Part shown: one piece after another, positions 16,546 through 24,306 of the stretch
Layout: each line of letters starts with the position of its first letter
Numbering within the stretch: position 1 is the stretch's first letter
Assembly: GCA_964555935.1 (NCBI GenBank)
Contig: CAZKUN010000104.1
Coordinates: 1 to 29,269, forward strand
DNA length: 29,269 bases
Reading direction: 5' to 3'
From: CAZKUN01 sp964555935
Lineage (GTDB): Bacteria > Armatimonadota > Zipacnadia > Zipacnadales > VGFC01
Translations under genes and position numbers: made by a program
The notes under the pieces: model-generated
Seen by the model: only the letters and a program-made list of their open reading frames with translations
Told to the model about the DNA's origin: nothing
Database searches by the model: none

Positions 16546-19042
16546 CCAGCGTCGCCTCTATCAGTCGGCGCGGGAGGAGCATTACGGGGCCGACGATGCC
16601 GGAGGGCGCGGCGGCGGCGAGGGTGTTGGCGACCTGGATCTTAAGCTTGAGCTTCGCTTTGCGCACCTCGCCGAGATCGAAGACGAAGGGCGCGCGACTG
16701 CGTGGACCGACCTCGCGGCCGTTGGCGAACAGTCGAACAGCACAACCGACCTCGCCAAGATCCAGCAGCATGTGCTCGCCGACGTACTCGTCCGGCAACG
16801 TAATGGTCCGCTCGTACGTGGCCTCGCCCGAGTAGCCCTCAAGTCCCTGAGTCGACCAGTCGCCGACGAGAATCTGATCCGCCGCGGCCTCGCATTCGAA
16901 GGGCGACTCCGGTGGCGAGCCGCCGTCGATGACCAGCGCGACGCGGCGAGTATCATCGCTCTCCCCCAAGACGACTTCGCTTCCATTCGCCGCCGCCGTT
17001 TCTCCCGAGATGAAGGCGCCCACAACCTCCGCGCCGGGGATGTTGAGTCGCGTGGCGCCGGGCGGGACATCGAACCTGAACCAGATGCGCCGGCCCGTGT
17101 TCGGCTCGGCCGGGAGTCCGGGCACGTCGCCCCACGGCGACGTCGTGGGAGCAGCGCCGACAACCTCCGGAGCGGCCCACGCCGAGGCATCAAAGCCGGC
17201 ACCAGACCAGCCATCGGACTCGGTCTCGGACACGCGCCAAGAGTCGTCGGTGGCGACGCGAATGAACTCACCATCCGCCATGGCGATCCGAGCCTCGGCG
17301 AGGACGGATCCCTGTGGCCCATCATTCCACACGCGGACACCGATGACGTTCTCCCCCTGCTTGAGCTTCTCGGCGATGTCGTAGGTCTCCGCCTGCATCC
17401 AAGTCCCGTCTTCGCCAAGCTGCTCGCCATTGAGGTAGACCACGTAGGCGTTGTCGGCCGTGACGGTGAGCGTGGCCGACTTGGCAGGCTGCCCAATCTC
17501 GACGCTCGTGCGAAAGTAGCGGGTAGTGTCGTGACCGTTCGACGCGAGCCAGTTGGCATGCCACTTGGGGGCGAGGGCCGGCAGGTCTTCGCCGACGGTT
17601 GCGAGGTCCCAGACCGCGTCATCAAGATCTGCCGCCGACCATCCGGAGGGGTCGTCGCCCGGACGCTCCGCGCGAACGCGAGCCTTGGTGATCTGGGAGG
17701 CCTGGCGGTCAAAGGGCGTGGCGACAGCGAAGCTCCAGGCGCCATCGACGAGGAGTTCGGGCGGGAGGTCCTCAACGCGCATCTTCGCTTTCCGCCCGTC
17801 GGCGAGCATAACCGTGTGGCCGCCATTCAGCCGGGCGAGCCCGGTGACGGTGACCGATCCATCCTTGTCCTGGCGGGTCACCTTCTCGAGCCCGGGCGCC
17901 TGGACGATATGGGTGTCTTCGCCCTCGGGGACGGCGGGGGTGCACATGAGGATGATCGCATCCTGGGACTCGAGCACGAGCGGCAGGAGGGTCGTGTCGT
18001 CTTCGGTGTACTTGTAGCCCGGCGCGATGTGAACCGTGCCTGAGTCGATATTCCAGACCTCCGGGACGCAGCGGCGGTAAAGCGTGAGGTAGGTGTGACA
18101 GGCGGTGTCGGACGTGTTGTGGAGCAGATACCAGTCGCGCGTGGGGTCGGCATTGCTGACGAAGCGCGCCGAGACGACCTTGGGCCATGGCGGGTAGAGG
18201 AAGAGATCCTCGCAGCGCATGCCGTTGAGCATCGCGTTCAGTCGGGTGAGTTCGGCCGGAACAAGCACGGCGTTGCCCTTCTGCACGATCGGGTCTTCGA
18301 CGTCATCAACCGAGGCGACGCCGAAGATCTCCTCGATTGTGGCGCGTTGATCTTCGTCGACTTCCGGCACGTCGCCGTAGGCAATGACTTTGACTCCCTT
18401 GTCAACAAGTGCTCCGATCGCCCCGACCGAATCAGCCGAGAGCGTGGCGCGAGGGAGGAAGACTGCCTTCACCGACGGCTCGGGCGCCTCAGAGCAGAGC
18501 TGGAGATCGACGCCATCGAAGACATTAAACCCGACCTGGATTGCAGCGAGGTAATTGGTGACGTTGCGGAAGGCCTCTTGCTCCCAGTCCTCGGCATTCT
18601 CGACGATCATCCACGGCTCGACGACGGCGACGGTGGGCACGCGGGCGCCGGCATCAATCATCGCAGCCAGGCGAGCGTGGATCGTAGCCAGGCCGGCGCT
18701 GGACGGCCAGTAAGGCTGGTCGGAGACGGCAGTCCCGTCGGGCATCTCATCCGCGAAGGCCGAGTGCCGGCCCAGAGCAGCGGCACGAATCATCAGCGAG
18801 CGTATCTCGACGGGCGTGGTGGAGGGTTGGATGATGTAGGTTGCCGCCCGATCGGGGTAGATCAGCGTGTGACGCACATCGAAGCCATCGGCCGCGGAGC
18901 GCAGCGGCGTCTCGGGCTCGACATCACCGATGAACGCAACGCGGGGACGGGGCGGATTGGCGAACGCGTCGAGCAGGCTGTCCTGCGCGCGGACGGGGGT
19001 GATCGCGGCCAATAGCAACAGCGCCGGGGCGGCGAATCTCAT
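16535..19042 (-). CDS. Secreted GH106-like beta-domain protein lacking an evident barrel
   Basis: 835 aa from the ATG at 19042, chosen because GGAGGG ends 7 nt upstream and a signal peptide follows (APALLLLAAITPVRAQ); the frame is open to 19420 but that extension is not protein-like. Residues about 135-225 resemble the amidotransferase-like domain next to GH42/GH106 barrels (TVAVVEPWMIVENAE, VKAVFLPRATLSADSV). About 290-370 is a GH106-type strand region (ARFVSNADPTRDWYLLHN, VPEVWNIDSGTV). About 505-605 is a rhamnosidase-N-like jelly roll (AYVVYLNGEQLG, WRVS). About 725-825 is the GH106-type C-terminal jelly roll (GLEGYSGEATYE, LDLGEVG, GIVGPVMLLP). The ~500-residue barrel expected in a GH106 alpha-L-rhamnosidase is not visible. 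Its last codons and TAG (16535-16537) lie in the inverted repeat. Confidence 0.75.
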   Translation of the reverse strand: MRFAAPALLLLAAITPVRAQDSLLDAFANPPRPRVAFIGDVEPETPLRSAADGFDVRHTLIYPDRAATYIIQPSTTPVEIRSLMIRAAALGRHSAFADEMPDGTAVSDQPYWPSSAGLATIHARLAAMIDAGARVPTVAVVEPWMIVENAEDWEQEAFRNVTNYLAAIQVGFNVFDGVDLQLCSEAPEPSVKAVFLPRATLSADSVGAIGALVDKGVKVIAYGDVPEVDEDQRATIEEIFGVASVDDVEDPIVQKGNAVLVPAELTRLNAMLNGMRCEDLFLYPPWPKVVSARFVSNADPTRDWYLLHNTSDTACHTYLTLYRRCVPEVWNIDSGTVHIAPGYKYTEDDTTLLPLVLESQDAIILMCTPAVPEGEDTHIVQAPGLEKVTRQDKDGSVTVTGLARLNGGHTVMLADGRKAKMRVEDLPPELLVDGAWSFAVATPFDRQASQITKARVRAERPGDDPSGWSAADLDDAVWDLATVGEDLPALAPKWHANWLASNGHDTTRYFRTSVEIGQPAKSATLTVTADNAYVVYLNGEQLGEDGTWMQAETYDIAEKLKQGENVIGVRVWNDGPQGSVLAEARIAMADGEFIRVATDDSWRVSETESDGWSGAGFDASAWAAPEVVGAAPTTSPWGDVPGLPAEPNTGRRIWFRFDVPPGATRLNIPGAEVVGAFISGETAAANGSEVVLGESDDTRRVALVIDGGSPPESPFECEAAADQILVGDWSTQGLEGYSGEATYERTITLPDEYVGEHMLLDLGEVGCAVRLFANGREVGPRSRAPFVFDLGEVRKAKLKLKIQVANTLAAAAPSGIVGPVMLLPRRLIEATLEKN

Positions 19043-19143
19043 CAGGCGCCCTCCAAGATGGCGGGGTAATGCTCGTGGGAGGAGTTCGTGGCAGAGGACG
19101 GGGAGTCCTGCGGGAGGCTTAGGGAGGTGGGCGCGCGACGGCT

Positions 19144-19160
19144 GCGAGCTGGAAGCTCGC
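19144..19160. repeat. Small REP-like hairpin in a divergent intergenic region
   Basis: GCGAGCT (19144-19150), loop GGA, AGCTCGC (19154-19160): a perfect 7-bp stem with a 3-nt loop, followed by GGTCC. It lies in the 223-nt gap between the divergent genes starting at 19042 (minus) and 19266 (plus). Stem, short G/A loop and trailing C-rich foot resemble the hairpin at 7419-7441, so it may be another dispersed palindrome; alternatively it is an operator. Confidence 0.4.
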
Positions 19161-19265
19161 GGTCCAAGACGGCGAGGCAAACTCCTGGAGGGTGGGCCAG
19201 GAGTCTGAGCGGGTCGCGTCCAACCTACGCCCGTCGTGGAGACGGATGAACATGGGGAGCAAGCA

Positions 19266-21188
19266 TTGACCGTTCGAGCGATCATTCTGGCGCTGGTGCT
19301 GGCGGTAGTCACGGGACTTCTCGTGCAGCAGGTCGCGCTGGTATACAACGCCGGCGAAATCGAGAGCAGCGTCCCGCCCGTGCCGGCGATCTTCGCGTTG
19401 GTACTCCTGGCGGCGATCAACCCGTTGCTCGGGCGGATGAACCCGAAGTGGCGGCTGAGCCGCGCGGAGATGCTGGTCGTCTACGCGGTGCTCGTGCTAA
19501 CGGTGGCGATGTCAGGCCGGCGGATGACACGCGGGATGCTGGGGTTTATGGTCGCGCCACAGTACTACGAGCGGCTGGAGGAGCTGAAAGAGGGCCTGCC
19601 GGAGTGGCTGGCGCCGACGGACTCGGAGGTTGTGAGGCAGTACTTCGAGGGCTCGCCCGGCGGGACGGTGCCGTGGGCCGCGTGGGCGGGGCCGCTCGGG
19701 AGCTGGACCGTCTTCCTGATCGTGTCGTGGATCGGGCTGTTCTGTTTCCTCTCGCTATTCCAGCGCCGGTGGTCTAAGCAAGAGCACTTGCGATTCCCGC
19801 TGCTGTACTTGCCGCTTGAGATGACCGGCGGAGCGGTCGAGACGCGGAAGGCGTTCTTCCGCAACCCGGTTATGTGGGTCGGATTCCTCGTGGGGCTGAC
19901 GTATGCGGCGCCCGTCGTGCTGACGCCGATCTGGGAGAACATTCCGCAGTGGAAGACGACGCTCTACCCGTTCAGAGGGCTGGTCAGCCAGCCATGGAAC
20001 GAGTTGGCGTCTATCTACTTCCGCCCGCTCCCCCACCTCGTCGGCCTGGGTTACCTGATGAGCAGCGACAACCTGCTGAGCATCACCGTGAGTTACCTCG
20101 CGCAGAAGGCGAGTTGGGTCGTGGCGTCGGGGCTGGGTCTGCGACGGCCGGGATGGCACATCGGCATCGAGCACGAGCAGGCGACCGGCGCGATCCTGGC
20201 GATGGCGGGATGGTTGCTGTGGGGACACCGGAAGGGCCTGGGGACGATGGTGCGGTCGATCTTCACGGGGACCGAAGACTCAGAGGGCGGAGCGTCCGCG
20301 AAGTGGTTGCTCGGCGGGGCAGTCGCGGGATTCGTGTTCGCGCTGATGTGGGCGCAAGCGGCGGGAGTGCCGCTATGGCTCGGGCTGTTCCTGTTCGTGA
20401 TGATCTTCGCGAGCGGGCTGGTCTACGCTCGGATTCGTGCCGAGACGGGACTGCCGAGTTACTGGGGGCTGCCCTTCACGTTCGAGGAGCGAGACTTCCT
20501 GTTCGACATCTTCGGCTCGCGGAACGTGCTACGGGGCGCGGGCCTGCCGGGCCTCACCGCGTTCAGCCATTTCGGCTGGATGACGACGGGCCAGTTCACG
20601 CAGACGGGCGCGTACCATATTGAGGACCTGAGAATCGCGGAGGTCGCCGGCATCAGGCAATCGCGGATGTTCGCCCTCGGCGTGGGCGCGCTGGCGGTGG
20701 GCTTGGGGATTGCCTACTGGACGCACCTTGGCACGTTCTACGGCATGGGCGCTCTCTCGGCGGTCGGCGCGGGTGGCGATGGCTACTACGAGGTGCGCTG
20801 GGCGCAAGGGAACTACAACCAACTGCTCAGCATCGGCCAGCGCGCGCAGTCGATCGGGCCGAACTTGCTCAGAGTGCTCGGCGGAGCGCTCGTGCTGGGG
20901 CTGGCGGCGATGCGCGGGCGCTTCACGCGCTTCCCGATCACGCCGTGGGGCTACCTAATTGCTAGCACCTACGGGAACACGTACTGGGCGAGCTTCTTCG
21001 TGACATGGATCGCGCAGCGGCTGATCCTGCGCTACGGCGGGATGACGCTCCACGCGAAGGCGGCGCCAGGCTTCTTGGGCCTCAGCTTCGGCTACATGAG
21101 CGCGACCGTGGCGGCAGTGGTCGTCGGCTTCACGACGGGCAAAGTCTTCAGCTTCCGCGCGGGACGACGGCTGTATTTCGACATCTGA
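19266..21188 (+). CDS. Polytopic membrane protein (DUF6785/DUF6784 type)
   Basis: About 640 aa and very hydrophobic, with roughly a dozen or more membrane helices. The start taken is TTG at 19266 because GGGGAG (19254-19259) lies 6 nt upstream and the first helix follows at once (TVRAIILALVLAVVTGLLVQ); an in-frame GTG at 19236 adds ten polar residues. Landmarks: AINPLLGRMNPKWRLSRAEM after helix 2, EHLRFPLLYLPLEM near 190, and YARIRAETGLPSYWGLPF near 395. I recognise these as the DUF6785 (N-terminal) and DUF6784 (C-terminal) pair, distantly like OPT-type oligopeptide transporters; function is not established. Its placement among exported glycan hydrolases suggests uptake or export of breakdown products (inference). 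The stop is followed after 7 nt by a 30-bp inverted repeat. Confidence 0.8.
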   Translation: MTVRAIILALVLAVVTGLLVQQVALVYNAGEIESSVPPVPAIFALVLLAAINPLLGRMNPKWRLSRAEMLVVYAVLVLTVAMSGRRMTRGMLGFMVAPQYYERLEELKEGLPEWLAPTDSEVVRQYFEGSPGGTVPWAAWAGPLGSWTVFLIVSWIGLFCFLSLFQRRWSKQEHLRFPLLYLPLEMTGGAVETRKAFFRNPVMWVGFLVGLTYAAPVVLTPIWENIPQWKTTLYPFRGLVSQPWNELASIYFRPLPHLVGLGYLMSSDNLLSITVSYLAQKASWVVASGLGLRRPGWHIGIEHEQATGAILAMAGWLLWGHRKGLGTMVRSIFTGTEDSEGGASAKWLLGGAVAGFVFALMWAQAAGVPLWLGLFLFVMIFASGLVYARIRAETGLPSYWGLPFTFEERDFLFDIFGSRNVLRGAGLPGLTAFSHFGWMTTGQFTQTGAYHIEDLRIAEVAGIRQSRMFALGVGALAVGLGIAYWTHLGTFYGMGALSAVGAGGDGYYEVRWAQGNYNQLLSIGQRAQSIGPNLLRVLGGALVLGLAAMRGRFTRFPITPWGYLIASTYGNTYWASFFVTWIAQRLILRYGGMTLHAKAAPGFLGLSFGYMSATVAAVVVGFTTGKVFSFRAGRRLYFDI

Positions 21189-21195
21189 CACGAGA

Positions 21196-21283
21196 AGAAA
21201 AATAGGGACAGCAACCCTTTTTCACGAAACGTTTTAATATTGTCGTCTAAAAAGTGAAAAAGGGTTGCTGTCCCTATTTTTCT
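21196..21283. repeat. RAYT-adjacent inverted repeat, 30-bp perfect arms
   Basis: Left arm 21196-21225 and right arm 21254-21283 are perfect reverse complements with a 28-nt A/T-rich spacer. Each arm contains TAGGGACAGCAACCC, a weaker internal palindrome (AGGG/CCCT). It begins 7 nt after the membrane-protein stop and ends 16 nt before the RAYT start codon. It shares GAAGAAA and TAGGGACAG with the repeat at 16455-16541 but differs in the inner half (CAACCCTTTTT versus TTCCCTATTTC). The T-rich end (21277-21281) could also terminate the membrane-protein transcript. On the transcript the stem would sit immediately upstream of the transposase start. Confidence 0.85.
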
Positions 21284-21299
21284 GATGTAGCATGGTAGT

Positions 21300-21977
21300 A
21301 TGGGCAGGATAGCACGGGTAGTCGTCCCTGGACTCCCGCACCACATCACGCAACGCGGGAACAACCGTGAGGCGATCTTCGTCTCCCCGGACGATCAGCG
21401 AGCATATGTCAATCTGCTCATGGATCGGTGCGCGAAGCACGGCGTGTCAATCCTCGGATACTGCCTGATGACGAACCACGTGCATGTCGTGGCCGTGCCC
21501 GCGGAGTCTGATTCTCTTGCCAAGGGCGTTGGCGGAACGAACCGAGTCTACGCCCAGTGGTTCAACGAGCGCCACGGTCGGTCGGGGCACCTGTGGCAAG
21601 ACCGATACTACTCATGCCCACTCGACGAGGCTCATGCCTACGGTGCGCTGGTGTACGTGGAACAGAACCCGGTCCGCGCTGGCCTTGTTGCTCACGCGTG
21701 GGAGCACCGCTGGTCGAGCGCCCACGCTCACGTGACGGGTCGCGATCCGAGGCGCATCCTCGACATGGGATGGTTCCTCGCGAAGTGGGACGTCCAGCAC
21801 TGGCGTGACGCGCTGACCGCGGACGAGGACGAGGCACGCCAGGAGCAAATCCGGAAGTCGACGACGTCCGGCTGGCCAGCGGGAGACAATGAGTTTGTGG
21901 CTAGCCTCGAGGCGTCTCTCGGCAGAACGCTCAGGCCAAAGCCCCGTGGCCGTCCACGCAAGTGCCCCAGCACGTAG
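21300..21977 (+). CDS. REP-associated tyrosine transposase (RAYT, Y1 family)
   Basis: 225-aa HUH single-strand DNA transposase of the Y1/IS200-like superfamily (PF01797), RAYT type, which acts on REP hairpins. Visible signatures: VVPGLPHHITQRGNNREAIF at 8-27; the HUH motif H60-V-H62 in CLMTNHVHVVAVP; GHLWQDRYYSCPLDE at 96-110; and the presumed catalytic Tyr119 in LVYVEQNPVRAGLV. The C-terminus is basic with an AT-hook-like RPKPRGRPRK. The frame is intact. The adjacent inverted repeat (21196-21283) is the likely substrate or its own REP pair. There is no TnpB partner and no flanking duplication, as expected for a domesticated RAYT. Its stop lies 10 nt from the stop of the convergent gene. Confidence 0.92.
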   Translation: MGRIARVVVPGLPHHITQRGNNREAIFVSPDDQRAYVNLLMDRCAKHGVSILGYCLMTNHVHVVAVPAESDSLAKGVGGTNRVYAQWFNERHGRSGHLWQDRYYSCPLDEAHAYGALVYVEQNPVRAGLVAHAWEHRWSSAHAHVTGRDPRRILDMGWFLAKWDVQHWRDALTADEDEARQEQIRKSTTSGWPAGDNEFVASLEASLGRTLRPKPRGRPRKCPST

Positions 21978-21987
21978 CGCCCTGAAT

Positions 21988-24189
21988 TCACTGAGCCACT
22001 CTGAGCGCCCTCGTCCGCAGTTCATCCATCGATTTGCCTGATTCGTAGTCGGCCAATATGTCGTCGACGCGTTTGCGCTTGCCCTGGCGGCGGAGCAGTT
22101 CGATCAACTGGTACTCCTCCCAGCCTTCACGAACAGCCTCGGACGGGCGGGTCGGGATCGGACCGCGAGGCCCGGGATAGACCATCTGGTAGTCGGGACG
22201 ATCCTCGAGCCAGCTCCCATCGAAGTCCGTCCACGGATTGCCCCGCGGCGCGTAGTAGGAGTAGAACCCCCAGCCGTTCCAGCCACGCCTCGCCGCGTCC
22301 CAAGCCTGCCGACGGTAGAGTTCGACCTGGTCGCTCGCGCCGCCCTTGGCGGATTGGGTTGATACCGTGTAGAAGGCGCGGACAGACCGAGACGCGGCGA
22401 AGAGGTCCCAGCATTTCGGCCGATCTCTCAGCAGCAGGAAGAGCGGGACGGAGATGTCGATGGTCTCGTTGTACCAGCTCTCGAGAACGGTGGACACGGC
22501 GTCATCGTCAAGGACGCCATCGCCCTCCCAGAAACACGGGTTGCAGCAGATGCGCGCTCTGGGGTCCGCCTCGCGGATTACGCGCGCCATCGCGCCGTAA
22601 AGCTCTGAGTTCCTCTCCCCCGGTTCGTCCCATAGTTCGGCGTACCAATCGTCGTAGTCCAAGCCCAAGGCCTCGGCATCGGCGACGAGAGACAGCACGT
22701 GCTCGGTGATGGCCGCGCGGTCGTCATCGGTGAGTCCGTCCGGCGCGATCTGGTTGGCGTAGCCCTTGTCGACGTACTCGCGGGGCAGGCCGTAGACGTG
22801 GTGGATCGTGCGGCCGCGTTGCCGGGCGAGAGCGGAGACGGATCCCTCTTCGGGGAAGCCATCCCAGACGGTGACGCCGAGGGACTGTTTGTAAGCGACC
22901 TCGCGCTCATCGCGCTCGCCATACGTGAAGGGGAACTGGCTCGTGACGTCGCTCCACGTGTTGAGCCAGATGTCGACGTCGGGCAGCGTGACATCCATGA
23001 CCCGCGCCTGCACTTGAACGGGATCGCAGCCCGTGGCAGCGAGGGTCGCGCGGTAGGCGCCGGGTCTAGCGCGATCGGATGTGACGGAGAGCCAGAGAAC
23101 GGCAGATCCCCCTGGCGGGACCACGAGTCTAGGGAAGCCCTCGACGCACTCGGCGTTGGTGAGGTACCGATGCATGAGGCTGGGGCCCAAGAGGTTGTCA
23201 GCCGAGAAGAGCGGGCCGATATTGACGCCGAACTGGCGTGAGCCGATGACCCCCGCCACCCTAAGATCCGCGGACATTCCGGCTGCCTCGAAATCCGGGA
23301 GCGAGACCTCAACCTCGCGCGACTCGACGATGCTGGTGTTGGTGAGCGCGAGCGCGGCGCACTCGGTCTCGTTGCGAGCCATCACTAACTCGACGCGCGA
23401 GGCGAGAGCATCGCTCGCGGGGAGAATGGGCTCGGCGCTGATGCTATCGTAGGTCGGAACGCGCGACCACACGGCGTCGTCATCGACGCGCTCGCCGAGA
23501 TCGCGCTGCCAATCCCAGAACTGGGCGTCGCTGAAGGCGGTCTTGTCCGCGCCGGAGATTGAGGTGAACGCCGTGCCGGTGGGATACGAGACCGGAGCAA
23601 CGGGGTTATAGGCCTCGGCGGCGTCGCCCTGAGCATCGCCCCAGACGAGGACCTCATCGACCCACGAGATGCCGCCGCTATCGAGAGAGAGGCGGAGGTA
23701 CCGGCCTGATTCGTCTATGGGGAGTCGATGGAACGCCTGCTCGGGGCAGTCCTCGCGGGCGAGCGTGAGCGCCTCGGTCCACGGGCCGCCGGGGTCGTCG
23801 CCGGTCTCGATGGTGACGGCAACCTGCTTGCTGCGCGTGCAGACATCGACCTCGGCGAACGAGCACAGGCGCTGGAAGTCGAAGGTCACCACGAGGGCCT
23901 GGTGGTTGACGCCCACGGGCACCCACCAATTGCCCTCAGGGCGGCCGTCCAGAAGCCGACGGCCGTAACGCTCGGCGTCGGTCCGCCAGATGTCGGCGGG
24001 ATTGGTCGGCTCGACGTCGTAGGTGTATTCGACGCCGGTCAGGACGGTCTCGCCCCACCAGCCCTCATTGTCGCTGAGGAGCTTGCCGGGCGGAGCGTCT
24101 TCGTCGTCAGTGGAGCCGTCCCACCAGATGCGCTCAGCGAGGGTCGGAGCGACGAGCAGCGCGGACAGTATGACGACGAGGGTTCTCAT
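21988..24189 (-). CDS. Secreted discoidin-like plus DUF4091/GH123-like protein
   Basis: 733 aa from the ATG at 24189 (MRTLVVILSALLVAPTLAER, signal peptide); 14 upstream codons are open but not protein-like. Residues about 30-185 resemble an F5/8-type C (discoidin) domain (NHQALVVTFDFQRLCSFAEV, GRYLRLSLDS). Residues about 240-390 form a beta domain. Residues about 390-680 are the DUF4091 barrel related to GH123 N-acetyl-hexosaminidases: YAELWDEPGERN with the conserved acidic pair, GWNGWGFYSYY, and the C-terminal block VYPGPRGPIPTRPSEAVREG. A periplasmic or secreted hydrolase acting on amino-sugar glycans is plausible, but DUF4091 is not proven for this. It converges on the RAYT gene and is divergent from the antiporter gene. 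Confidence 0.85.
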   Translation of the reverse strand: MRTLVVILSALLVAPTLAERIWWDGSTDDEDAPPGKLLSDNEGWWGETVLTGVEYTYDVEPTNPADIWRTDAERYGRRLLDGRPEGNWWVPVGVNHQALVVTFDFQRLCSFAEVDVCTRSKQVAVTIETGDDPGGPWTEALTLAREDCPEQAFHRLPIDESGRYLRLSLDSGGISWVDEVLVWGDAQGDAAEAYNPVAPVSYPTGTAFTSISGADKTAFSDAQFWDWQRDLGERVDDDAVWSRVPTYDSISAEPILPASDALASRVELVMARNETECAALALTNTSIVESREVEVSLPDFEAAGMSADLRVAGVIGSRQFGVNIGPLFSADNLLGPSLMHRYLTNAECVEGFPRLVVPPGGSAVLWLSVTSDRARPGAYRATLAATGCDPVQVQARVMDVTLPDVDIWLNTWSDVTSQFPFTYGERDEREVAYKQSLGVTVWDGFPEEGSVSALARQRGRTIHHVYGLPREYVDKGYANQIAPDGLTDDDRAAITEHVLSLVADAEALGLDYDDWYAELWDEPGERNSELYGAMARVIREADPRARICCNPCFWEGDGVLDDDAVSTVLESWYNETIDISVPLFLLLRDRPKCWDLFAASRSVRAFYTVSTQSAKGGASDQVELYRRQAWDAARRGWNGWGFYSYYAPRGNPWTDFDGSWLEDRPDYQMVYPGPRGPIPTRPSEAVREGWEEYQLIELLRRQGKRKRVDDILADYESGKSMDELRTRALRVAQ

Positions 24190-24306
24190 GCCTGTGGGTT
24201 GGATTGGTGGCGGGCGCGCACCTTCCACCACGAAACTGCGAAGGGGTTGCCGAGGCCGGACGCGAACTCCCTGCGCGTGATGACAACTATGGTTGGATAG
24301 GGATAC

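Noticed and set aside
16772..18043. Plus-strand frame of 423 codons opposite the GH106-like gene
   Set aside because: Mirror of a high-GC3 gene; the Arg/Asp-rich translation has no recognisable domain, whereas the minus frame has clear ones.
21196..21977. A complete IS200/IS605 insertion sequence with TnpB
   Set aside because: No TnpB gene and no second end beyond the transposase; the sequence motifs are RAYT-type.
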